Positions 7,239 through 16,200 of a stretch of DNA of 64,000 nt are shown here, piece by piece. The stretch's first letter is position 1. Each line of letters opens with the position of its first letter. The translations under genes were made by a program, and so were the position numbers. This DNA comes from Candidatus Thermoplasmatota archaeon (GTDB lineage: Archaea; Thermoplasmatota; SW-10-69-26; JACQPN01; JAJPHT01). The notes beneath the pieces were generated by a model that saw only the letters and a list, made by a program, of their open reading frames with translations, was not told where the DNA came from and made no database searches. The stretch covers positions 19,353 through 83,352 of the forward strand of contig DATLGO010000069.1 in NCBI GenBank assembly GCA_035540375.1, in the 5' to 3' direction.

Positions 7239-8465
7239 GTGAGCTTCGACGTCGAGCGCGTGCGGAAGGATTTCCCGATCCTGGACCGCATGGTGAAGGG
7301 CCGCCGTTTGGTGTATCTGGACAGCGCGGCGACGACGCAGAAGCCGACGCCGGTGCTCGAGGCGATGGCGCGCTACTATGCGCGCTCGAACGCGAACGTG
7401 CACCGGTCCATCCACACGCTCGGGGAGGAGGCCACGGAGGCGTACGTGGGCGCGCACGAGACGGTGGCGCGCTTCATCGGGGCGCGCGGTCTCGAGGAGA
7501 TCGTGTTCACGAAGAACTGCACGGAGGCCATCAACACCGTGGCGTACGCATGGGGCCTCACGAACCTCGAGCGCGGCGACGAGGTCGTCGTGACGCGGAT
7601 GGAGCACCACGCGAACTTCGTTCCGTGGCAGCAGATCGCGCGCGCGAAGGGCGCGACGCTGCGCATCGCGCCGCTCGACGCCGAGGGACGCGTGGACCTC
7701 GAGGCCTATGGCGCCCTCCTCGGGCGCCGCACGAAGATCGTGGCGTTCACGGGCATGTCGAACGTGCTCGGCACGATCACGCCCGCGCGCGAGATGATTC
7801 GGATGGCGCACGACGCGGGCGCGGTCGCGCTTGTGGACGGCGCGCAGAGCGTGCCGCACACGAAGACGGACGTGCGCGCGCTCGACGCGGACTTCCTCGC
7901 GTTCTCCGGCCACAAGATGCTCGGCCCGACGGGCATCGGCGTTCTCTACGGCAAGATGGACCTCCTCGAGCGCATGCCGCCCTTCCAGTTCGGCGGCGAG
8001 ATGATCCGCCGCGTCGAGGACGAGAATTCGTCGTGGAACGATCTCCCGTGGAAGTTCGAGGCCGGGACGCCCATGATCGCGGAGGCGATCGGCCTCGCCG
8101 CGGCCGTCGACTACCTGAACGGGCTCGGCATGGACAACGTGCGCGAGCACGAGGAGAGGCTCGTCGCGAAGGCCTATGCCGCGCTTGCGGCGGTCCCGGG
8201 CGTCACGCTCTACGGCCCGAAGCCGGGCCCCGAGCGCGGCGGCGTCGTCGCGTTCAACGTCGAGGGCGCGCACGCGCACGATCTCGCGTCGCTCTTCGAC
8301 GACGCGGGCATCGCGGTGCGCGCGGGCCACCACTGCGCGCAGCCGCTCATGCGGGAGCTGGACGTCCCGAGCGCGGCGCGCGCGTCCTTCTACGTCTACA
8401 ACACCGAGGCGGAGGTCGAGGCGCTCGCGTCCGCGGTCGCCCGCGCCCGGGAGGTGCTTGCGTGA
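7239..8465 (+). CDS. sufS: Cysteine desulfurase SufS
   Basis: 408 residues, normal for group II desulfurases. It is a PLP enzyme that takes sulfur from cysteine for Fe-S cluster assembly. Visible marks: LDSAATTQKP near residue 28, MEHHANFVPW near 121, DGAQSVPH near 202, the PLP lysine in FSGHKMLGPTG near 227, and RAGHHCAQP near 362 with the persulfide cysteine and the SufS-type short loop. The GTG start follows a TATA box. The stop overlaps the start of sufU (GTGA), so the two are translated as a pair. No sufBCD genes are in the window. Confidence 0.93.
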   Translation: MSFDVERVRKDFPILDRMVKGRRLVYLDSAATTQKPTPVLEAMARYYARSNANVHRSIHTLGEEATEAYVGAHETVARFIGARGLEEIVFTKNCTEAINTVAYAWGLTNLERGDEVVVTRMEHHANFVPWQQIARAKGATLRIAPLDAEGRVDLEAYGALLGRRTKIVAFTGMSNVLGTITPAREMIRMAHDAGAVALVDGAQSVPHTKTDVRALDADFLAFSGHKMLGPTGIGVLYGKMDLLERMPPFQFGGEMIRRVEDENSSWNDLPWKFEAGTPMIAEAIGLAAAVDYLNGLGMDNVREHEERLVAKAYAALAAVPGVTLYGPKPGPERGGVVAFNVEGAHAHDLASLFDDAGIAVRAGHHCAQPLMRELDVPSAARASFYVYNTEAEVEALASAVARAREVLA

Positions 8466-8872
8466 CCGAATTCGGCGGCGACGCGGAGGCGATGTACCGC
8501 GAGCACATCCTCGACCACTACAAGCACCCGCGCAACTTCGGCGTGCTCGAGGGCGCGGACATCGACCACCGCGAGGACAACCCGCTCTGCGGCGACGACA
8601 TCCGCATGATGCTCAAGCTCGACGGGGACGGGCGCGTCGCGGACGTCCGTTTCCACGGCCGGGGCTGCGCCATCTCGCAGGCCTCGGCCTCGATGCTCAC
8701 GGAGCGCGCGAAGGGGCTCACGCTCGAAGCGATCAAGGGGCTCCAGCGCGACGACCTCCTCCAGATGCTCGGCATCACGGTATCGCCCGTGCGCCTCAAG
8801 TGCGCCATCCTGAGCCTCGTCGTCCTGCGCGACGGCGTCGAGCTCTACGAGAAATCGCACGCCCCCGGTTGA
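8462..8872 (+). CDS. sufU: Iron-sulfur assembly scaffold SufU/IscU-like
   Basis: 136 residues. It holds the three scaffold cysteines in NPLCGDD, GRGCAIS and LKCAIL, with the 18-20 residue insert before the third cysteine that marks SufU rather than IscU. It accepts sulfur from SufS, as scaffold or Zn-dependent sulfur transfer partner. The GTG start overlaps the sufS stop by four bases, strong evidence of coupled translation. Confidence 0.9.
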   Translation: MTEFGGDAEAMYREHILDHYKHPRNFGVLEGADIDHREDNPLCGDDIRMMLKLDGDGRVADVRFHGRGCAISQASASMLTERAKGLTLEAIKGLQRDDLLQMLGITVSPVRLKCAILSLVVLRDGVELYEKSHAPG

Positions 8873-8897
8873 GTTCCACCGGAAACGGGCGGGCATG

Positions 8898-8905
8898 GCT
8901 TTTAG
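8898..8905 (+). promoter_or_regulatory. TATA box for dCMP deaminase
   Basis: GCTTTTAG centred 26 bases before the ATG at 8928. An upstream ATG at 8895 overlaps this box and is therefore rejected as the start. Confidence 0.55.
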
Positions 8906-8927
8906 CCGGCCCGGGGCATCCGCGCCC

Positions 8928-9530
8928 ATGCAGCCCGGGCGGATCGACCCGAAAGCCCTCATCGCGGCCCGGCCCGCCTGGGACACGTATTTCATGGAGA
9001 TGGCCCGCCTCGCGGCCCGCCGCGCGACGTGCCACCGCCGGCAGGTGGGGGCCGTCCTCGTCCGGGACAACCGCGTCCTCGCGACGGGCTACAACGGCAA
9101 CCCCGCGGGCTTCGAGCACTGCGCGGAGATCGGATGCATCCGGGAGATGCTCCAGGTCCCCTCCGGCCAGCACCACGAGCTGTGCACGGGCCTGCACGCC
9201 GAGCAGAACGCCATCATCCAGGCCGCCGTGACGGGCGTGTCCATCGCCGAGTCGACGCTCTACACCACCACGTTCCCGTGCGTGACGTGCGCGAAGATGA
9301 TCCTCAATGCGCGGATCGTCGAGGTCGTCTTCGAGGAAGGCTACCCAGACGAGCTCGGGCGATGGATGCTCGCGCAGGCGCCCGCGCTCAAGCTCCGGCG
9401 CTTCGGCGAGAAGGGCGAGACGACGATCGCGGGCCGCGGCGAGCCGCTCGAGAGCGTCATCGCGTCGATGCCCATCGTCCCGGACCCTCGGGGGAAGGCC
9501 TCGCGGGGCGCGGCGTCCTCGACGCCGTGA
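8928..9530 (+). CDS. Deoxycytidylate (dCMP) deaminase family protein
   Basis: 200 residues. Zinc ligands are visible as LHAEQNAI (His and the catalytic Glu) and PCVTCAKM (two Cys). A second cysteine-rich patch ([10 protein letters not shown]) matches the ComEB/dCMP deaminase subgroup. The likely reaction is dCMP to dUMP, feeding dTMP synthesis; ribonucleotide or other deaminase activity cannot be excluded. The start at 8928 is set by a TATA box 26 bases upstream. It converges on the minus-strand kinase-like gene, whose stop directly follows. Confidence 0.85.
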   Translation: MQPGRIDPKALIAARPAWDTYFMEMARLAARRATCHRRQVGAVLVRDNRVLATGYNGNPAGFEHCAEIGCIREMLQVPSGQHHELCTGLHAEQNAIIQAAVTGVSIAESTLYTTTFPCVTCAKMILNARIVEVVFEEGYPDELGRWMLAQAPALKLRRFGEKGETTIAGRGEPLESVIASMPIVPDPRGKASRGAASSTP

Positions 9531-10100
9531 TCAGCGCGAATAGCGGAGCACCGCGGCGACTTCCCGGCGGATGCCCTCGACCGAGCCGTGGTTCACGAGC
9601 ATCACGTCCGCGAGCGCGAGGACCGCCCCGAGGCCCCAGCCGAGCTCGCGCGTGTCGCGCGCCTCGAACTCGGCCTCGTTGCGGACGTCGTCCTCGCGGT
9701 GGCGCGCGAGCAGCCGCGCGAGGCGCAGCCTCGGCGCCGCGTGGATCCCGACGAGGATGAAGTCTTCGCCCAGCCGCGCGCGGAAGACGCCCACCTCGTC
9801 CATGCTGCGCACGCCATCGATCACGACGACGGGCGCGCCGGAGGCGATCGCGCGGTCGGCCGTGCGGTCGGCCCAGACGCCCCTGCCGTGGCGCTCGCGC
9901 ATCTCGGAGGCGACCTTCCCGACGACGTCGGGCGCGAGCGCGAGGCCCCGCGCGCGGACCTCGGCCCACACGGCGTCGCCCATGCGGAAGACGGGGAAGC
10001 CCATCTCCGTCGCCACTTCCACGGCGATGGTCTTGCCCGCGCCCGGCATGCCGGCGAACGCGATGGCGCGCACGCCGCGGGGCGGGGCCTGTTCCGTCAT
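9531..10100 (-). CDS. P-loop kinase-like protein, UPF0200 / dephospho-CoA-kinase-like family
   Basis: 189 residues. The P-loop is AGMPGAGKTIAV near residue 16, followed by GDAVWAEVRARGL, VVIDGVRSMDEV and RLARLLARHREDD, the order seen in archaeal UPF0200 proteins, which resemble adenylate and dephospho-CoA kinases. The substrate is unproven. The ATG at 10100 was chosen because a TATA-like GGTTTTCTC (minus strand) lies about 26 bases upstream; the open frame extends further to 10241 but that part is low-complexity. The gene ends next to the stop of the dCMP deaminase. Confidence 0.75.
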   Translation of the reverse strand: MTEQAPPRGVRAIAFAGMPGAGKTIAVEVATEMGFPVFRMGDAVWAEVRARGLALAPDVVGKVASEMRERHGRGVWADRTADRAIASGAPVVVIDGVRSMDEVGVFRARLGEDFILVGIHAAPRLRLARLLARHREDDVRNEAEFEARDTRELGWGLGAVLALADVMLVNHGSVEGIRREVAAVLRYSR

Positions 10101-10122
10101 GGGCGCGGGTACGCGGGAGGGG

Positions 10123-10131
10123 GAGAAAACC
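10123..10131 (-). promoter_or_regulatory. TATA-like box for UPF0200 gene
   Basis: Minus-strand GGTTTTCTC about 26 bases before the ATG at 10100. Confidence 0.4.
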
Positions 10132-10204
10132 GTTGCGCTCGCGCCCGCGCGCCGCGGGAGCGGAGCCCAGATCGCGTCCGCGCGCGCCGACGGCGGAGGC
10201 GACG

Positions 10205-10470
10205 CGCGAAGCTCGTTTTGATCGCGGTCGCCAAGATTCAACCACGATCGTCAAAATCGGGGCCGTCCATTGTCGATCAGCCCGGCGGCCGCGGTTGACT
10301 CGGTCAAAACCGGTGATCGAGAACCCCGCACGGTAGAGGCGATACTGATTAGTCGAATGGGGGCAGTCGTCGCCCAGAGACCGGACCCAGCCGATCCCGC
10401 TCCGAATATTCCATCTTGGAAGGGGGCGAGCGGGCGAAACCAGGTCGGGAACTCACTAGGGGGTGCCATG
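10205..10470. other. AT-richer intergenic region with repeated GTCAAAAYCGG motif
   Basis: About 270 bases without a gene, clearly lower in GC than its surroundings. GTCAAAAYCGG occurs twice, at 10250-10260 and 10303-10313, and TTGACTCGGTCAA (10294-10306) forms an imperfect inverted repeat. An AGGGGGTG ribosome site ends the region. It probably holds promoter and operator sites for the winged-helix regulator at 10472. Confidence 0.4.
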
Positions 10471-10471
10471 A

Positions 10472-11068
10472 ATGGATCAACTGTCAGTGCTCACACTGGA
10501 CTCGCGCCGGCGGGTCTACGAATATGTCCGGCAAAATCCGGGATCTCATCTGCGCATGATCGCGCGGAGCCTCAAGCTGCCTCTCGGGACCGCGCTCTAC
10601 CATCTCGACTTCCTCGCGTCGAGCGACGTGCTCGTCGTGCGGCGGGACGGTCGCTACAAGCGCTTCTTCGTGCGACACATGCTCGGCCGGCGCGAGAAGG
10701 ACTACGTGTCCGCTTTCCGCCACGGGGTGCCGCGGAAGGTCGTGACGCTGCTTCTCTCGGACGGCGGCCGCCGCACGCAGCGCGAGCTCGCGCGCGAGGT
10801 GGGGGTCTCGCGCTCGACGCTCTCGTTCCACGTGGGCAACCTGGTGGGCGCCGGCATCCTCACCTGCGAGGAGGCCTGGCCAGAGAACCACTACGGGATC
10901 GCGGAGCCCGAGATCGCGACCAAGATCCTCGTCATGTTCAACGAAAGCCTGGGCGACGACGCCGACGACCGCTGGAGCCGGATCGTCGAGACGCTGCGGC
11001 AGGGGGCCGCGACCGTCGACGACCGCGCGCCGCGTTTCGCGGAAGCGGACGATGCGGCCTGGAGCTGA
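10472..11068 (+). CDS. Winged-helix transcriptional regulator with two HTH domains
   Basis: 198 residues. Residues 8-60 form one ArsR/MarR-like winged helix (HLRMIARSLKLPLGTALYHLDFL) and residues 85-135 a second (TQRELAREVGVSRSTLSFHVGNL). Tandem winged helices of this kind are common in euryarchaeal regulators. The C-terminal 60 residues are acidic and unassigned. The start is fixed by an AGGGGGTG Shine-Dalgarno sequence 7 bases upstream. The AT-richer upstream region with repeated motifs suggests autoregulation. The small Zn protein downstream may be co-transcribed. The regulated genes are unknown. Confidence 0.75.
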   Translation: MDQLSVLTLDSRRRVYEYVRQNPGSHLRMIARSLKLPLGTALYHLDFLASSDVLVVRRDGRYKRFFVRHMLGRREKDYVSAFRHGVPRKVVTLLLSDGGRRTQRELAREVGVSRSTLSFHVGNLVGAGILTCEEAWPENHYGIAEPEIATKILVMFNESLGDDADDRWSRIVETLRQGAATVDDRAPRFAEADDAAWS

Positions 11069-11077
11069 AGCAAGGGG

Positions 11078-11383
11078 GTGTTCGATACGACGACGACCGG
11101 AACGGAAGGAACGATCCCGACGATGCCTCTCAGGGGGCATCTCGGTAACTGGGAGAACGGCGCCAACGTGGTGTTCTTCGGGAACAGTCTTCCCGTCGAG
11201 TGCCAGCGTTGCGGCGCGTTCTGCGGCACGAGCACGGGACACAAGTACTGCGGGCACGTGACGTGCCCCATCGCGCTGCGCGAATTCAAGCGTCGGCGCC
11301 GCAAGAGGACCTCGACGCTCGAGCAGGTGTACATCCCCCGCAAGCGCCAGGAGATCGCGGCGGGAAGCGACGAGGCGCCCTGA
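11078..11383 (+). CDS. Small putative zinc-binding protein
   Basis: Up to 101 residues; no family recognised. Cysteines in CQRCGAFC and YCGHVTCP (about residues 43-64) suggest one zinc site, followed by a very basic FKRRRRKR segment that could bind nucleic acid. The GTG at 11078 lies inside an AGGGGGTG Shine-Dalgarno-like sequence identical to the one used at 10472, so the true start may be the ATG at 11123, giving 86 residues. It lies 9 bases after the winged-helix regulator and is probably in its operon. Confidence 0.6.
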   Translation: MFDTTTTGTEGTIPTMPLRGHLGNWENGANVVFFGNSLPVECQRCGAFCGTSTGHKYCGHVTCPIALREFKRRRRKRTSTLEQVYIPRKRQEIAAGSDEAP

Positions 11384-12361
11384 TCAGCGCGTGCGGCCCC
11401 GCCGCTCCTTCAGGAGCTCGGCGAACTCGGTCGGGCCGTCGAGCTTCGCAAGCTCGTCGCGCCCGACGATGGCGGTTCCCTCGATCGAAAGACGCGTCGT
11501 CCGACGCTCGACGATGAAGACGCCGGTCGCGAGCGTGACGTCCGCGAGGTCCGCGAGCGCCGCCGCGCGGGGTCGCGCGTCCGCGCCCTTGGGCACGACG
11601 CCGGCGAGGATCGCCGCCTGGTTCGAGGGTTCGGCGTTCTCGCGCGCGACCGCGTTGAACGGCAGGCGCCCGAGGGGCGCCACGCGGAATCCGATCCCCG
11701 CCATGAGGCTCAGGGCCTCGCGCTCGAAGCCCGCCTGCAGCCGCTCGAGGTCCACGACGGCCTCGCGGCTCGGAGCGCCCTCCTCCCCGCGCTTCGCGAA
11801 CGGGTCGAGCGGCTTCACGAGCGGCTCCGCGAGGAAGTCCTCAAGCTTCGCCGCGACGTCCACCATCGCGGCCATGCCCTCCTCGTACATCGCGATCGCG
11901 CGACGCGAGACGCCCGCGACCTCCGCGAGTTGGCCAAGGCTGAGGCCGCGGGCTTCGCGCAGACGCCTCAGCGCGACGCCGTCGAGATTCACGTAGAATC
12001 CGCCGGGCGCCGCGTAGACGAGCGGCTCGACGCCGTCCTCGACGACCTCGCCGAGCGTGCCGAGCGTGAGGATGTTGATGCCGTGGCGCTGGTACATCGC
12101 GCCGTCCTCGAGCTCGCGCGAGGAGGAACGCTCGCCGACGAGGAGGGGGGTCGCGCCGAGGAATCGCGCGAGGACCTTCATCTCGTCCGCGAGCGCCTCG
12201 CTCAGCGAGTCGACGTTGGTGAGGACCTTCACGATGAGCAGCCGTTCGTCGCGGCGCGCGATGACGTCAAAGGTGACGGGGCGCGCGTCGGCGGATTCGC
12301 TCAGGCGGAACCCGGCGCGGGCGAGCGTCGCGCGGACCGCTCCGACGAGGTCGCTCCTCAT
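11384..12361 (-). CDS. Archaeal HTH-type transcriptional regulator (XRE HTH in a conserved archaeal architecture)
   Basis: 325 residues. An N-terminal alpha-beta domain (about 1-120, VTFDVIARRDERLLIVKVLTN) is followed by a Cro/C1-type HTH near 130-185 (LRRLREARGLSLGQLAEVAGVSRRAIAMYEEG) and a C-terminal domain repeating the N-terminal theme. This is the layout of the archaeal family annotated as putative HTH-type transcriptional regulatory proteins. Target genes are unknown. The ATG at 12361 is selected by a TATA box (12386-12396) about 30 bases upstream. It is divergent from the secreted protein at 12521 and convergent with the small Zn protein. Confidence 0.8.
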   Translation of the reverse strand: MRSDLVGAVRATLARAGFRLSESADARPVTFDVIARRDERLLIVKVLTNVDSLSEALADEMKVLARFLGATPLLVGERSSSRELEDGAMYQRHGINILTLGTLGEVVEDGVEPLVYAAPGGFYVNLDGVALRRLREARGLSLGQLAEVAGVSRRAIAMYEEGMAAMVDVAAKLEDFLAEPLVKPLDPFAKRGEEGAPSREAVVDLERLQAGFEREALSLMAGIGFRVAPLGRLPFNAVARENAEPSNQAAILAGVVPKGADARPRAAALADLADVTLATGVFIVERRTTRLSIEGTAIVGRDELAKLDGPTEFAELLKERRGRTR

Positions 12362-12385
12362 GGGCAGGGTCCATGTGGAATTTCC

Positions 12386-12396
12386 CGAAATAAGGC
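12386..12396 (-). promoter_or_regulatory. TATA box for HTH regulator
   Basis: Minus-strand GCCTTATTTCG about 30 bases before the ATG at 12361. Faces the plus-strand box at 12448-12460, so the pair forms a divergent promoter region. Confidence 0.5.
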
Positions 12397-12447
12397 TTCC
12401 GGGGTGGGTCGGGGGACACCCCGTCTCCCTCCCGGGTGACAAGGGGC

Positions 12448-12460
12448 GACTTATTTGAGG
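12448..12460 (+). promoter_or_regulatory. TATA box for secreted protein at 12521
   Basis: GACTTATTTGAGG about 65 bases before the ATG. A leader of about 40 bases carries GGAGG at 12507-12511. Confidence 0.45.
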
Positions 12461-12520
12461 TCCCGGGAACCCTCCCGCGCTGGAGCCGCCGGGGACCCCC
12501 CGGCTTGGAGGTCTGAATTC

Positions 12521-13027
12521 ATGAATCCGCTCACGAAGAAGCTCGCGGCCGCCGTTCTCGCGGTCGCGTTCGCGCTGCCCATGGGCGCGGTGGCCACGAA
12601 CCACACGCCCTGCCCGAACAACCGCCCCTACTACGATTCGACCGTCCTCGAGAGTCAGTCGCAGTGGCAGGACCCGAAGGCGAGGAACGACTCCCTCCGG
12701 AGCCTCGTCGTCCGCTTCGACAAGGACACGAACCGCGAGCTCGAGCCCGGGAAGACCGTCTACCTCTGGACCCTCGTCGGCTACACGGCGGGCCCCAAGG
12801 TCTCGGATTCGGTCAAGGACCAGAACGGTCGGCCCGTCCAGGAGCCCAAGCCGAACACCGAGAATCTCTCGCGCTTCAAGGGCCCGACGAACACGGGGAT
12901 GTGGTATGTCGAGTCAAACGGCCTCGCCGGGTTCCAACCCCTCCCCAACCAGTGCCTCGCGCCCGACGGCGTGTGGGTCACCATCTACCACGCCGACACG
13001 GCGTGGTCCAAGGCGCCGCTCGCGTGA
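12521..13027 (+). CDS. Secreted protein of unknown function
   Basis: 168 residues. A signal peptide (KKLAAAVLAVAFALPMGAVA) ends near residue 24. The mature protein has two cysteines (CPNNRPYY and NQCLAPDG) that may form one disulfide, and no second membrane segment, so it is probably released or bound through another wall protein. No family was recognised. GGAGG lies 9 bases before the ATG. A stem-loop with a T tract follows the stop. It opens the cell-surface block that includes the giant protein at 13273. Confidence 0.7.
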   Translation: MNPLTKKLAAAVLAVAFALPMGAVATNHTPCPNNRPYYDSTVLESQSQWQDPKARNDSLRSLVVRFDKDTNRELEPGKTVYLWTLVGYTAGPKVSDSVKDQNGRPVQEPKPNTENLSRFKGPTNTGMWYVESNGLAGFQPLPNQCLAPDGVWVTIYHADTAWSKAPLA

Positions 13028-13036
13028 GCCCGCCCC

Positions 13037-13067
13037 GGGCGCCCTGGCGCCCGTTTCCTCTTTTTTT
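13037..13067 (+). terminator. Stem-loop with T tract after secreted gene
   Basis: GGGCGCC (13037-13043), two-base loop, GGCGCCC (13046-13052), then TTT CC T C and seven Ts up to 13067. Located directly after the stop at 13027, so it is a good intrinsic-type terminator. Confidence 0.65.
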
Positions 13068-13218
13068 GTCGAACATGTCCAGCGACCGCGCCGGGCGGTC
13101 GCCGACCCCGCCCGCGCGGGGCCCGGTCAAGCCGCCGCTCCACAACCCTTAACTCGCTTGAAGCGGACGGGCGGACGCTGGAGCCCGCGCGACGCCACGC
13201 TCTACCGCGAATTCGAGA

Positions 13219-13230
13219 GCTTTATATAGC
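13219..13230 (+). promoter_or_regulatory. TATA box for surface protein gene
   Basis: GCTTTATATAGC about 50 bases before the ATG at 13273, the strongest TATA match in the window; a leader of about 25 bases is expected. Confidence 0.6.
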
Positions 13231-13272
13231 GACGTAGGCGTCCAAGCGGCCATCCGGCGGATCCGTGGTACC

Positions 13273-16200
13273 ATGCGTCTCGCCTTTTCGAGGTTTTCCG
13301 CTCTCGCCCTGACCGCGATGCTCCTGCTTGGAGCCCTCTCCGGTCTCTTCGTTCCCCTCGCGAGCGCCCAGTTCGGAAACTCCGACCTCGCCGTCGTCCA
13401 GGATGAGATCGCCTTCTTCCGGCCCTCGGCCGGCACCTCGGGCGACCCCATCGACCTCACCGAGCGCGGCAGCCAGGTGAAGGTCCGGGTGAACGCCACC
13501 CGCACCTCCACGAACGACAACCCGCCGCTGCGGGTCACGCTCGTCGTCGAAGGCGTGCTCGGAAGCGTCCGCGTCGGCCCCGCGGTCTGCACGTACATGG
13601 AATGGGACCAGGGCCAGCTCAAGGCCTCGCGCGAGCTGTTCTACAACATCCGTCCCGACGCGACGAACGCGACGTACACGTTCACGGCCTATCTCAACAC
13701 GCTCACGAAGACGGAGCTCAACACGAAGTGCGGCGCCAACTACGCGAACAACGCGCCCGAGTACAGCGAGGAGTTCCTCACCCAGCCCCGCGACGAGAAC
13801 AACCGCGGGACGCGCAAGCTCAACGTCGGTCTGCTCCCCGACTTCCGCGTCGGCGAGATCCGATGGTGCGCGGGCGTCCCGCCGCAGAGCAACCGCAACT
13901 GCAGCCCGATCGGCAACTGGATGGACGAGGCCGGCGGCGCGTCGCTCTACTACAACCGCACGTACTACTCGAACGCGCCGACGCACTTCGACGCCGTCAT
14001 CTACAACGGCGGGCACGCGTTCGTCAACCCGAACACCAACGCGCCCTCCTCGTTCTACGTCAACTTCACGCTCAGGCACAACGGCTCGGGCGCGGCCGTC
14101 CTGTCGCACAACGTCAAGTGGAACCGCCTCGGCGACGCGACGACGGCGGACCGCGTGCCGTCGGGCGTCTTCAACCTGCTCGCCGCGGCCGGCAACTACA
14201 CGCTCACCGTGAAGGTCGACCCGTTCGGTGACACGTTCGACTCGAACTTCACGAACAACACGAAGCTTCGCTTCATCGAGGTCGTCGGCGCCGACATCGC
14301 CGCGAACCTCACCACCGCGAACCTCTTCGGCGGCAAGGGCGCGACCCCGCAGAACCCGCTCCCGAAGACGGGCACCTTCACGTTCTGGGCCGGCATGAAG
14401 AACGTCGGCCGCGTGACTCCGCCCTCGGGCGTCGACCCGGTGCGCTTCGGCATCTATCTCGACGAGGTCGACCCGGCGAACCTCATCTGCAACGCCGCGG
14501 GAGACCGCCAGGTCTTCGACGTCGCGGCGTCTTCGCTTTCCCCCGGAAGCGCCGTCTGGGGCATGCCGAACGGCGCGCAGCGGAAGGCGTTCGAGTGGCA
14601 CATCAAGACGGACGGTTCGGCGTGCGCCGTCACGCCGGGCAAGCACACGCTCCTCATCGTGGCCGACGCGCCGGAGACGGACCCGCTCGGCTCGGTCTAC
14701 GAAGGCAACGAGCTGAACAACACCATCGCGCTCGTCATCTACATCAAGGACGACGCGCTCCCCGCGATCAACTCGCACGCGATCGCCTCCCACCCCAAGG
14801 CGAACACCGCGCGCGACACGGAGCCGGCCGCGCCCGCGGGTTGCGGCTGCTTCGCGATGCGGCCCGAGACGCGCTTCAGCATCAACGCGACCGTCACCGA
14901 CAACTCGAACGTCGCGGACGTGCACGCGGTCATCCTCTATCCGAACGGCACGGTCGCGGCGAACATCTCGCTCGCGCGCGTCGGGCAGTCCTCGAACTAC
15001 ACGAAGGTCTTCGACGGCAAGGAGTCGTTCTTCAAGCCGGCCGGCCGCGAGAAGAAGGTCTACGGGATCTACAAGTACTACATCGCCGCGCGCGACGATT
15101 CGGGCAACTGGGTCACCTCGAAGTCCCAGCTCCGGTCCTTCAACCTCAAGGAGTGGGCGAAGACGACCGAGGTCCTCCGCCCCGCGGCGAAGGAGGGTCA
15201 CGTCTATGATTACGACCCCTCGGGCACGTCGATCGTGATCACGATCAAGATCAACAACACCCGCGAGACGGGTCACCCCGACCGGGCGGACTACCACAAC
15301 CCCGTCGGCAAGACGCTCTGGCTCAAGGCCCCGAAGGAGAGCGCGGTCTCGAGCTACGCCTTCGCCTCCGACCTCTCGTGCCGCGGGTCCGGGCTCCCGC
15401 TCGACGAGCGCGTCTGCACGAGCGGGCACGATGAGTACAGCGTCGCGCTCACGACCTCCGCGGACCCCAAGGAGGCGATCGGGAAGTACACCGCGTGGAT
15501 CAACGTCTCGGACGTCACGGGCGAGATCAAGCGCATTCCGTACAACTTCTCGGTCCTCGACAAGGTTCCGCAGCTCGTCGACAAGACCCACGTGAAGCTG
15601 CTCGACGCGGGCCAGAACTTCACGTTCTACATGAACGCGAGCGACGACATGGGCCTCGCGGAAGCGCGTCTCAACATCACCATCCTGGACACGCCGTTCG
15701 TCTACAACACGTCGCTCAAGGGACCGACGAACAAGCCCAAGACCGGCATGTGGTGGGCCAACATCCCGACCGGCTTCGGCACGAACCTCAGCCGCCAGGC
15801 GCTCTACAACGTCACGGTCCTCATCCGCGACATCAACAACAACTGGAACAATCACGTGAAGTTCAACCTCACGCTGCGCGACAACCAGAAGGCGCCGACG
15901 CTCGCGACGGGCGTCACGCCCCCGCCGCCGTTCCAGATCGGCGAGAACGCGACGTTCTTCGCGATCGCGCGCGACGACACCGAGGTTTCGGTGAAGATCA
16001 CGCTCTTTAAGAGCGCCGCGCCGTTCCTCAACGCGACGATGACGGAGACGTCGCCCGGCAACTGGACGTACACGTGGAGCTGCGCCGAGGCCGGGATCTT
16101 CTCGTACCGGGTGTCCGCGACGGACTCCGCGGGCTTCGAGAAGGTCGACGTCGAGCGGCCCTTCGACTGCGTGCCGAACACGGCGCCGCGCACGACGTGG

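Noticed and set aside
8895..8927. Upstream ATG for the dCMP deaminase
   Set aside because: It overlaps the TATA box and adds a non-conserved peptide.
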